Assembly: GCA_902796985.1 (NCBI GenBank)
Contig: CADBRC010000361.1
Location: 1-8,559 of the forward strand
DNA length: 8,559 bases
Reading direction: 5' to 3'
DNA from: an uncultured Spirochaetaceae bacterium
GTDB lineage: Bacteria; Spirochaetota; Spirochaetia; Treponematales; Treponemataceae
A program made the translations under genes and the position numbers. Positions 1 through 5,800 of the stretch are shown one piece after another. The notes under the pieces were generated by a model, which was not told the DNA's origin, did not search any database, and was given only the letters and a program-made list of their open reading frames with translations. Within the stretch, counting starts at the first letter, position 1. The number at the start of each line of letters is the position of its first letter.

Positions 1-944
1 GAAAGGTCAACCTCGTCATAGAGGGAGAGGATACCGAGCTTGACAAGACGGTCGTAGATGACCTTCAGGATCCGATAATGCACTGTGTCCGCAATTCCGT
101 TGACCACGGCATAGAGCCTCCTGAGGAGCGGAAAGCCTTGGGTAAGGATGAGACGGGTACTTTGACGCTCAAAGCCTCCAACGAGGGCAATATGATCATC
201 ATCGACATCATCGATGACGGTCAGGGAATCGAAGTCGAGAAGGTTAAGGCGAAGGCGGTCAGCAAGGGCTTGATAAGCCCGAACAAGGTCCTTTCCAATC
301 AGGAAGCCTACAACCTTATTTTCATGGCAGGGTTCTCGACCAGTGACAAGATATCCAACGTCTCTGGCCGTGGTGTTGGTCTTGATGTCGTCAAGGATTC
401 CGTCGCTAAGCTCAAGGGCAGCATAAACGTCACGAGCGAGCGGCATAAGGGCTCCAAGTTCAGCATCAGGCTTCCGCTTACCCTTGCAATTATACAGGGT
501 CTGCTTGTCCGCGTCGGAAAGGAAACCTACTCCATACCGATCGCGAACGTCATCGAGAGCCAGCGCGTCAAGAAGAGCAGCATCAACACGATTGACAGCT
601 ACGAGGTCTTGAACGTCCGTAACGAGGTTATCTCCGTGCTCCGTTTGAGCCGCCTGTTCAACATCAAGGACACGGCCGAGAGCGACTACTGCTTCATAGT
701 AATCGTCGGGTCCCAGGAGAAGAAAATCGGCGTTATGGTCGATATGCTCGTCGGTGAGGAGGACGTCGTCATCAAGCCGTTGCGCGACCAGTTCACCAAG
801 TCCCCGGGTATAGCCGGAGCCTCAGTCCTTGGAGATGGCTCTGTTTCCCTGATTATAGATGTAAGCCAACTTCTCGAGCTTGGCGTGCAGCAGGAGATTA
901 ATGCCCAGCAGCTTCGTGAGAAAGAAGCTATAAGGAGAGGTTAG
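1..944 (+). CDS. cheA: Chemotaxis histidine kinase CheA, C-terminal part (5' end outside window)
   Basis: CheA is the cytoplasmic kinase of the chemoreceptor array; it autophosphorylates on a His in its missing N-terminal domain and passes phosphate to CheY. The reading frame is open from the window edge (first full codon at base 3), so the ATG at 78 is an internal Met. Counting from base 3, the GHKL ATP-binding domain shows an N box at residues 27-38 (MHCVRNSVDHGIE spans 26-38), a G1 box DDGQGI at 71-76, an F-box-like FMAGFST at 107-113 and a G2 box SGRGVGLDVV at 121-130. From about residue 161 the CheW-like P5 regulatory domain follows (GLLVRVGKETYSIPIANVIE), ending with GIAGASVLGDGSVSLIID. 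All visible nucleotide-binding motifs look intact. The stop is four bases before cheW, and the cheW ribosome-binding site (AAGGAGAGG, 932-940) lies inside the last cheA codons, which suggests coupled translation. The P1-P3 domains cannot be judged. Confidence 0.97.
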   Translation, partial: KVNLVIEGEDTELDKTVVDDLQDPIMHCVRNSVDHGIEPPEERKALGKDETGTLTLKASNEGNMIIIDIIDDGQGIEVEKVKAKAVSKGLISPNKVLSNQEAYNLIFMAGFSTSDKISNVSGRGVGLDVVKDSVAKLKGSINVTSERHKGSKFSIRLPLTLAIIQGLLVRVGKETYSIPIANVIESQRVKKSSINTIDSYEVLNVRNEVISVLRLSRLFNIKDTAESDYCFIVIVGSQEKKIGVMVDMLVGEEDVVIKPLRDQFTKSPGIAGASVLGDGSVSLIIDVSQLLELGVQQEINAQQLREKEAIRRG

Positions 945-948
945 CAAT

Positions 949-2448
949 ATGGCGACGATTCAGGAAAAACTCAGTGCCTTCGCGAGTACGACCGAGCAGG
1001 TTGGTGGTCAGGGTGCGCTTTCCCAGGAAGAGCTGAAGAAGAAGAATGCTGTCACGGACTATAGCATGGTAGCGTTCTCCCTTGCAGGCAAGGACTACGC
1101 CATAGACATCATGAAGGTTAAGGAAAGGGCTAAGGCCGGGAATTTTACCTATGTGCCTAACAGCCTTCCCTTCGTTCTGGGTGTGTATAACCTCCGCGGT
1201 GACATAATTCCGGTCATTGACCTGAGGCTCTTCTTCAACATTGATATGCCTCCCCGTGAGGACGGTCATTTGGAGAATATGCTGATTATCGTCGTCGGCG
1301 AGCAGACCTTCGGTGTCGTCGTTGATGAGATTGACCGTGTTGTGAACATTCAGAAAAGCGCGATACAGCCTCCTCATCCCCTGTTCGGTGACATCAACAT
1401 TAAGTATATCTACGGTGTTGTGGAGTCCGACAGCAACCTGTATGTCTTGCTTGACATAGAGAGAATCTTCGGGGTTCATTCCCCTGAGGAAGAGAAGGAA
1501 CTTGCGGATTCCGCCAAGGCACAGATGGTGCAGAGGCAGATTGAGGAGATGCAGATGAATGCGTCTGCTCCGTCGGTCTCGTCCAATGTGGTCTCAGAGG
1601 GAAAATCTCCGCTCCCTTCTTCAGCAAAGGCTCCGGCTCAGAAAGCTCCGGCGGCCGCTCAGAGGGGGCCGGCTGCAGCTCCGAAAGCCGCAGCTCCAGC
1701 AAAGGAGGAGGCATCCGAGGCTGACTTGAAGTTCATCGCGGATTCCCTTCAGTCGCTGACTAAGTTTTCCATGTCTCCTCTGAATACCGACTGGATTAAG
1801 AAGCGTTATATTGAGTGGCGTAAGGATAAGGGAAAAGACAAGACTCAGCTCCAGAATGAAAAGGATGCCCTGGCTTTCCTGGAGCCTTTCTACTCTGAGG
1901 CGACCGGGGACTGGTGGTCAGAGGCGTATGCTGATGCAATCAGCAAGGCGTTGCCTGATAATGCTGCCAAGAACATTGTCCTCTGGAATCCTGGCTGTGC
2001 AAAGGGTTATGAGGCATATTCCCTTGCCTGTATCCTAAAGAAGCGTTATCCGAGCGCTCATATCAGGATTTATGCGCATGACACGGACCTCCTGAGTGTC
2101 TCCAATGCCCCGCTCCTGCCTATCAGCCCTGCGGCGGCTAAGTCCTGGTATGCGTCATATCTTTCTACGACCGCCTCCGGGGAAAATACCTTTGACAAAG
2201 ATGTCAAAGATATGATAATGTTTGAGTACCACGACATAGCTAACACGAACAGCCTCCCGGATATTGACATCATATTCGCGAGGGACGTGCTTTCATTCCT
2301 GCCTGAGGCGAATCAGGGAACTATCCTTAGTGATTTCAAGGAGAAGCTGAAGGGTAACGGAGTCGTCATTGTTGGGTCCAATGAAGACATTTCTTCTTAT
2401 GGATTTAAGAAAAAATTGCAAGGAAATGTTGCAGTTTATAGCAAATAG
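949..2448 (+). CDS. cheW: CheW coupling protein fused to a degenerate CheR-like methyltransferase domain
   Basis: This 499-residue protein is about three times the usual CheW length. After a polar N-terminal tail (1-37), residues 38-175 form a CheW domain with the conserved NLRG at 81-84 followed by DIIPVIDLR; this part should couple receptors to CheA. A charged, probably helical segment (177-203) and an Ala/Pro/Lys-rich linker (about 204-254) lead to a CheR-like SAM-methyltransferase fold (about 258-499). Matches include LWNPGCAKGYEAYSLA (345-360; CheR has a GEEPYS core), AHDTD (376-380), IIFARDVLSFL (441-451; CheR usually IFCRNVxIYF) and VGSNED (475-480). Several catalytic-site positions differ: TxFFR appears as TGDWWS, the Asn and Tyr of RNVxIYF are D446 and F450, and the first Glu of GEE is Y354. 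The helical N-terminal domain and the receptor-binding beta subdomain look absent or shortened. I infer a structural or SAM-sensing role rather than methylation. I recall a CheW-CheR-like protein in Treponema denticola arrays. Confidence 0.93.
   Translation: MATIQEKLSAFASTTEQVGGQGALSQEELKKKNAVTDYSMVAFSLAGKDYAIDIMKVKERAKAGNFTYVPNSLPFVLGVYNLRGDIIPVIDLRLFFNIDMPPREDGHLENMLIIVVGEQTFGVVVDEIDRVVNIQKSAIQPPHPLFGDINIKYIYGVVESDSNLYVLLDIERIFGVHSPEEEKELADSAKAQMVQRQIEEMQMNASAPSVSSNVVSEGKSPLPSSAKAPAQKAPAAAQRGPAAAPKAAAPAKEEASEADLKFIADSLQSLTKFSMSPLNTDWIKKRYIEWRKDKGKDKTQLQNEKDALAFLEPFYSEATGDWWSEAYADAISKALPDNAAKNIVLWNPGCAKGYEAYSLACILKKRYPSAHIRIYAHDTDLLSVSNAPLLPISPAAAKSWYASYLSTTASGENTFDKDVKDMIMFEYHDIANTNSLPDIDIIFARDVLSFLPEANQGTILSDFKEKLKGNGVVIVGSNEDISSYGFKKKLQGNVAVYSK
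1627..1701 (+). repeat. Ala/Pro/Lys-rich repetitive linker inside cheW
   Basis: Residues 227-251 of the CheW fusion read as irregular repeats of KAPA, KAPAAAQ, RGPAAAP and KAAAP. The DNA is locally GC-rich and built from recurring GCTCCGGC / GCAGCTCC units. Such Pro/Ala/Lys linkers usually act as flexible tethers between domains; here it separates the CheW domain from the CheR-like domain. Copy number may vary between strains. Confidence 0.75.
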
Positions 2449-2451
2449 AAG

Positions 2452-2457
2452 TATAAT
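2452..2457 (+). promoter_or_regulatory. Candidate -10 box (TATAAT) ahead of cheX
   Basis: An exact TATAAT lies in the 33-base cheW-cheX gap. With a 17-base spacer the -35 position (2429-2434) reads TTGCAG, matching only the TTG of TTGACA, so the -35 is weak. A start near 2464 would leave an 18-base leader that still contains the cheX ribosome-binding site (AGGGGG, 2471-2476). It could be a minor internal promoter for cheX-cheY, but chance occurrence in an AT-rich gap is possible. Confidence 0.3.
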
Positions 2458-2481
2458 ATAAGAACTTTCTAGGGGGAAACA

Positions 2482-2964
2482 ATGAGAGTTGAGTACATTA
2501 ACCCATTTGTCGAAACTTCGTATAGAGTGTTAAAGGACGTTTTGGGTGGAGCCGATGTAAAGCGGGGAGATCTTTACCTCAAATCGACGGCGATGCCCGT
2601 TATGGGGGTGGCGGCTCTTGTCGGTCTTGCCGGTGATGTCGAAGGACGTGTTCTTTTCGATATGACTATGGAGACTGCGCTTAACATCGCTTCCAAGATG
2701 AATGAAGAGAAGCTTCCTGAGTTTGATGATCTTGCAAAGGCTACGATTAGCGAGCTTGCAAACATTATTACGGCACAGGCTGTAACGAAGCTTCATGAAC
2801 TTGGTTTCAAATTTGATTTGACGCCGCCGACCCTCTTTGCAGGTGAAAAGATGGAAATTGCAGCCTTGGGCGGAGCCAATGAGAATGTTGAGGCTTTGAT
2901 AGTTCCTCTTATTACCGAGTATGGGAAAATTGAAGTCAATGTCGCGATTCGCGAACGTGCATGA
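2482..2964 (+). CDS. cheX: Chemotaxis protein CheX, CheY-P phosphatase
   Basis: CheX dephosphorylates CheY-P and so ends the motor signal; it takes the place of CheZ in spirochaetes and acts in the cytoplasm, usually as a dimer. The protein begins VEYINPFVETSYRVL, a typical CheX opening, and contains the CheC/CheX/FliY-type phosphatase signature Glu-x-x-Asn at E91 and N94 within ATISELANIITAQA (residues 87-100). The central GLAGDVEGRVLFDM (about 48-61) and the C-terminal GKIEVNVAIRE strand also fit the family. The 160-residue length is normal. The ATG at 2482 is preceded by AGGGGG at 2471-2476 with good spacing. It lies 33 bases after cheW and 15 bases before cheY, so it belongs to the same operon. 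Only the single E-x-x-N motif of CheX-type proteins is seen, not the two of a typical CheC. Confidence 0.93.
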   Translation: MRVEYINPFVETSYRVLKDVLGGADVKRGDLYLKSTAMPVMGVAALVGLAGDVEGRVLFDMTMETALNIASKMNEEKLPEFDDLAKATISELANIITAQAVTKLHELGFKFDLTPPTLFAGEKMEIAALGGANENVEALIVPLITEYGKIEVNVAIRERA

Positions 2965-2979
2965 TAAGGAGTTAGAAGA

Positions 2980-3399
2980 ATGAAAACGAAAGATGATGCG
3001 CCGTCAGTAGAAGGAACGAAGCTCGACGGAACGAAATATCGGGTTCTTGTCGTAGACGATTCTGTTTTCGTTGCGAAGCAGTTGACTCAGATTTTGTCCA
3101 GCGATGGCTTTGAAGTCGTTGCTACCGCCATTGATGGAAAAGAGGGCGTGGACAAGTATAAGGAGCTTTGCCCCAACGTTGACTTAGTTACGATGGATAT
3201 CACTATGCCACGCATGGATGGTATCACCGCTTTGGAGCAGATTGTCGCCTTTGACAAGAATGCCCGTGTGGTTATGGTCAGCGCTCTTGGAAAGGAGGAG
3301 CTTGTTAAGAAGTCCCTTCTCGCTGGAGCGAAGAACTATATCGTAAAACCCTTGGATCGTAAGAAGGTTCTGGAAAGAATCTCTGCCTCCCTTAAGTAG
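2980..3399 (+). CDS. cheY: Chemotaxis response regulator CheY
   Basis: CheY is the diffusible single-domain receiver that takes phosphate from CheA and binds the flagellar switch. The 139-residue protein is a receiver domain without an output domain. It has the acidic pocket D26-D27 in VLVVDDS, the phosphorylation site D73 in TMDITMPRMDG, the switch Ser S101 (VMVSALG), the aromatic switch residue Y120 and the invariant K123 (YIVKP). A charged N-terminal extension of about 18 residues precedes the first beta strand, longer than in enteric CheY. The start at 2980 is supported by AAGGAG at 2966-2971, eight bases upstream and just after the cheX stop. An internal start after the extension is not supported by a Shine-Dalgarno sequence. 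It is the last gene of the chemotaxis operon and is followed by a strong terminator. Confidence 0.95.
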   Translation: MKTKDDAPSVEGTKLDGTKYRVLVVDDSVFVAKQLTQILSSDGFEVVATAIDGKEGVDKYKELCPNVDLVTMDITMPRMDGITALEQIVAFDKNARVVMVSALGKEELVKKSLLAGAKNYIVKPLDRKKVLERISASLK

Positions 3400-3413
3400 G
3401 GAACGCAAAAACA

Positions 3414-3455
3414 ACAGACAGGTATGTATCATGCCTGTCTGTATTTTTTATTTTT
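3414..3455 (+). terminator. Intrinsic terminator of the che operon
   Basis: ACAGACAGGTATG (3414-3426) pairs with CATGCCTGTCTGT (3430-3442), giving a 13-bp stem with one G-U pair and a three-base TAT loop. It is followed by an A and T-runs of six and five (3444-3449, 3451-3455). It begins 15 bases after the cheY stop and is a textbook factor-independent terminator. Confidence 0.9.
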
Positions 3456-3469
3456 CTATTCCCCTTAGT

Positions 3470-3496
3470 CTGCTATTGCTTGTTTTGCAATAGCAG
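3470..3496 (+). repeat. Perfect 10-bp inverted repeat (stem-loop)
   Basis: CTGCTATTGC (3470-3479) and GCAATAGCAG (3487-3496) are exact reverse complements separated by seven bases (TTGTTTT). No T-run follows on either strand, so it is not a simple terminator. It could be an RNA stem-loop, an operator-like site or a backup structure behind the che terminator. A competing small pairing AGGAG (3495-3499) with CTCCT (3507-3511) overlaps its 3' arm. Confidence 0.6.
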
Positions 3497-3520
3497 GAGG
3501 GATTGTCTCCTTCTGTTTCG

Positions 3521-3545
3521 CGGGCATTTTTGTGTCCGTTTTTTT
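3521..3545 (+). terminator. Second terminator-like hairpin in the cheY-dut gap
   Basis: CGGGCA (3521-3526) can pair with TGTCCG (3533-3538), with one G-U pair and a six-base loop, followed directly by seven Ts (3539-3545). The stem is short, so termination would be weaker than at the cheY terminator. It may be a backup terminator or end a short transcript arising in the gap. Confidence 0.5.
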
Positions 3546-3583
3546 GTTTTCTTTGTTAAAATCACATCCTATTTTTCCGAGAA

Positions 3584-3589
3584 TATAAT
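3584..3589 (+). promoter_or_regulatory. Candidate -10 box (TATAAT) just upstream of dut
   Basis: An exact TATAAT sits 15 bases before the dut ATG. No good -35 is seen at 16-18 bases (ATCACA at 3561-3566). A transcript starting seven bases after the box would begin near 3596, leaving a leader of about nine bases and excluding most of the only Shine-Dalgarno-like stretch. After two terminator-like structures, dut needs a promoter somewhere in this gap. Confidence 0.35.
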
Positions 3590-3604
3590 TGGGTGGAACA
3601 TTTC

Positions 3605-4069
3605 ATGTATACTAATGTAAAAATAAAGGTCCTGGCGAAAGAGGGGGCTGCCCTTCCTGTTTATAAAACAGAGGGCGCCGCCGGGGCCGATGTTTGTGCT
3701 TTCCTTGAAAAAGATATTGTGATTGCTCCGAACGAGCGCAAGCTTGTCCCTACCGGGCTTTTTTTTGAAATTCCAGAAGGTTTTGAAGTTCAGGTCAGGC
3801 CACGGAGTGGGCTTGCCCTCAAAAACGGAATTACGGTTTTTAATACTCCGGGAACAATAGACAGTGACTATCGGGGCGAGATAAAGGTTCTGCTCGTCAA
3901 TTTCTCTAATGAACCATACATTGTGCACTCCGGAGAGCGCATTGCCCAGCTTGTTGTTGCGCCGGTAACCATAGCTTCCTGGGAAAAGACGGATTTACTG
4001 TCGGAGAGTGAACGCGGGGACGGGGGCTGGGGCAGCACCGGCGGATTTGCAGGTCCGGTTTCCTCCTGA
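3605..4069 (+). CDS. dut: Deoxyuridine 5'-triphosphate nucleotidohydrolase (dUTPase)
   Basis: The enzyme hydrolyses dUTP to dUMP and pyrophosphate, keeping uracil out of DNA and feeding dTMP synthesis; it is a cytoplasmic homotrimer. All five trimeric dUTPase motifs are present: motif I GAAGADV (24-30), motif II PRSGLA (66-71), motif III GTIDSDYRGEIKV (83-95, with the catalytic-type Asp D86), motif IV RIAQLVVAPV (112-121) and motif V RGDGGWGSTG (137-146). Motif V has Trp142 where most family members have the substrate-stacking Phe; both are aromatic. The length of 154 residues is normal. I chose ATG 3605 because family members start just before a VKIKVL-like strand and GGGTGG (3591-3596) sits eight bases upstream. 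An in-frame GTG at 3593 would add MEHF but lies within that stretch. The next gene starts 38 bases after the stop. Confidence 0.96.
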   Translation: MYTNVKIKVLAKEGAALPVYKTEGAAGADVCAFLEKDIVIAPNERKLVPTGLFFEIPEGFEVQVRPRSGLALKNGITVFNTPGTIDSDYRGEIKVLLVNFSNEPYIVHSGERIAQLVVAPVTIASWEKTDLLSESERGDGGWGSTGGFAGPVSS

Positions 4070-4087
4070 GTTTTACCGGACGTTTTT
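4053..4087 (+). terminator. Weak terminator or attenuator overlapping the dut stop codon
   Basis: GTCCGGT (4053-4059) and ACCGGAC (4075-4081) are exact reverse complements with a 15-base loop that contains the dut TGA stop; five Ts follow at 4083-4087. The stem is GC-rich but the loop is long, and ribosomes finishing dut would cover the left arm. Partial termination between dut and the permease genes is plausible. Confidence 0.4.
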
Positions 4088-4107
4088 GATGCGCAGGCCT
4101 CTTGCCC

Positions 4108-5796
4108 ATGGAACTGGACTACCTTGAGGAAATAAAAATAGAGAGAAAACCCGGAACCCGCCGCGTGCCAGGCAGGGGCAGAATTTCGCGTTCTTCCGGG
4201 ATAACACTTGATTCTGTAAAAAGCAGGAAGGCGACCATTGAATCTCTCCGCCAGCAAGGAAAGCAGGTGGATGAAGAGGCACCGTCCCTTTCCGCTGCGA
4301 ATATAGAACTCCTCAAAAACCGAATCAAGGCTGAAAGAAATTTGCGTCCGTCCAGGCTTATACCGGATGGTATGGCTGATTCTGTTTCCATCTCTTTGCC
4401 TCCGGTTCAGGAGTCAGCAGCTCCGGTGATGGATGTTTCAGTCCCCGTGCAGGAAGCCACATCACTGGTGATGGAAACCGCATCCCCTGTGATGGATGCC
4501 GCTCCTCATGTGAAGGAAGCTCCAGCCTCTGTACAGGAGATTTCCTCAGCTGAGCCAATCCCGCAGGTCTCGGAAATCTCCCGCCCTGTTGAGAATGAAA
4601 CTCCGCTTTCTCCAGAGAAAAGCCCGGTGCCGGAATCGGAGCCGTCTTCCGTGCAGGAAGCTGTTTCTCGGTCCGAGAGACGATTGGGAACGCACGTGAT
4701 GCTTCGCTATATTGTCCGGGAGCTCTTCTTCTATTTTGCGATTTGCTTTGCCTTTTTCTTCGTCGTGTTCTTCGTTAACAATATTCTTGTTCTTGCAGAG
4801 ACGGTACTCAGGCAGCGTGTTCCTTTCCTCAAGGTCGCCCGGCTTATGCTGTACAGTCTGCCGGGCATAGTGGCCCAGTCCGCGCCGTTTGCCACCCTGG
4901 TCGGATTCCTGATGTGCGTGGGCCGTATGGCGACTGACAACGAGATTCTTATCCTGCGGGCAAGCGGCATCCGCTATTCTTTCATAGCTGTCCCGGTCAT
5001 GCTGCTGGGGCTTTTCATCTCCTTTGCGGGATTCGCGATGAACGACTACTTCCTGCCGCTTGGGCTCCTCAAGTTCAACCGGCTGAAAAAACAGATTGTA
5101 CAAAGCGATCCGGCAGTAGAGATAGAGGCCAACTCTGTCAAGCGGATGAATGGCACGACCCTCGTCATAGGAGGGGTTGGGGATGATGGTATAATCGAAG
5201 ACCTCGTGATATTTGACAAGGACGCAACGGGACGGGACCGCGTCATAATGACCGGAAGAAGTGAGGTCAACAAGTCTGATGAGGCGGGCATCCTGATGCA
5301 GTTCAATATGAGCGGGGCGACCGTGCTGGAGGTTGACCGGGCTCAGGGAAAGAACTTTGATGTATTTGAATCGCAGAGAATTCTGCTGAACGTTTTTGAT
5401 TCCGTGCTTATGCCAAGTACGGGAGTGCAGCCGCGCGAGATGACATCGTTTGATTTGTGGAAAATCATACAGGTTATGAAGAAGGACAGCTCTGTCACAC
5501 ACAAGATGATGAACCGATACAATTTGGAGTTTGCAAAGAAATTCTCCATGCCCTTCGGTTCGATATTCTTTGCTATTCTTGCCTTCCCCCTTGCGCTCAT
5601 ATTCGGAAAGCGGGACGGGCAGACACTGGGAATGATATTCGGCATCATTATCTCTGTCATATACTGGGCCGCAACGATTCTGGGCCAGATATTCGGCGTG
5701 CGCAGCGGATGGAACGGTTTCTGGATGATGTGGGGACCAAACTTCTTCATCGGAGTTGTCGGGCTTTTGCTTTATTTTGCATTGAGGAAGCGGTGA
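4108..5796 (+). CDS. LptF/LptG-family permease with a long repeat-bearing N-terminal extension
   Basis: Residues 198-562 form a normal-sized (365-residue) YjgP/YjgQ permease, the family whose LptF and LptG members form the inner-membrane part of the LptB2FG exporter. Hydrophobic segments lie near 204-226, 246-272, 291-312, 482-499, 507-529 and 537-558. The ATDNEILILRASGI stretch (275-288) is typical of the family, and a soluble periplasmic domain occupies about 330-445. Unusually, residues 1-197 are hydrophilic: a basic start (KIERKPGTRRVPGRGR, 10-25), a charged middle, then Val/Pro/Glu-rich repeats. ATG 4108 has only a weak AGG upstream; a TTG at 4102 adds two residues, and a stop at 4087-4089 limits the frame. 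An internal GTG/ATG pair at 4696/4699 with GGGA at 4686-4689 would yield the standard protein. It lies four bases before the next permease gene. Its assignment as LptF rather than LptG rests only on gene order. Confidence 0.88.
   Translation: MELDYLEEIKIERKPGTRRVPGRGRISRSSGITLDSVKSRKATIESLRQQGKQVDEEAPSLSAANIELLKNRIKAERNLRPSRLIPDGMADSVSISLPPVQESAAPVMDVSVPVQEATSLVMETASPVMDAAPHVKEAPASVQEISSAEPIPQVSEISRPVENETPLSPEKSPVPESEPSSVQEAVSRSERRLGTHVMLRYIVRELFFYFAICFAFFFVVFFVNNILVLAETVLRQRVPFLKVARLMLYSLPGIVAQSAPFATLVGFLMCVGRMATDNEILILRASGIRYSFIAVPVMLLGLFISFAGFAMNDYFLPLGLLKFNRLKKQIVQSDPAVEIEANSVKRMNGTTLVIGGVGDDGIIEDLVIFDKDATGRDRVIMTGRSEVNKSDEAGILMQFNMSGATVLEVDRAQGKNFDVFESQRILLNVFDSVLMPSTGVQPREMTSFDLWKIIQVMKKDSSVTHKMMNRYNLEFAKKFSMPFGSIFFAILAFPLALIFGKRDGQTLGMIFGIIISVIYWAATILGQIFGVRSGWNGFWMMWGPNFFIGVVGLLLYFALRKR
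4405..4551 (+). repeat. Seven-copy 21-bp (heptapeptide) tandem repeat
   Basis: Seven consecutive 7-residue units start with Val at residues 100, 107, 114, 121, 128, 135 and 142 of the permease: VQESAAP, VMDVSVP, VQEATSL, VMETASP, VMDAAPH, VKEAPAS and VQEISSA. The consensus is Val-(Gln/Met)-(Glu/Asp)-x-(Ala/Ser/Thr)-x-Pro. At DNA level most units begin GTGATGGA or GTGCAGGA, but copies have diverged at other positions. Looser units continue to about residue 186 (VSEISRP, VENETPL, VPESEPS, VQEAVSR) with irregular spacing. Confidence 0.85.
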
Positions 5797-5800
5797 AAAG

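Noticed and set aside
928..1479. 183-codon open frame on the - strand opposite the CheW domain
   Set aside because: It is a shadow of the conserved CheW coding sequence, with no motif of its own.
3424..3492. Short hydrophobic open frames in the cheY-dut gap (starting at the ATGs at 3424 and 3431)
   Set aside because: They are 20 residues or fewer, start inside the terminator stem, have no ribosome-binding site and encode mostly T-rich-derived Phe/Leu.
3470..3496. Reading the perfect inverted repeat as a terminator
   Set aside because: No T-run follows on either strand, so it is listed only as a stem-loop.
3593..3604. GTG start for dut at 3593
   Set aside because: It lies inside the GGGTGG stretch that serves as ribosome-binding site for ATG 3605 and adds residues not typical of the family.
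4405..4551. 21-bp tandem repeats as a CRISPR-like or integration repeat array
   Set aside because: The units are contiguous with no spacers, stay in frame with the permease and conserve amino acids more than bases, so they are coding repeats.
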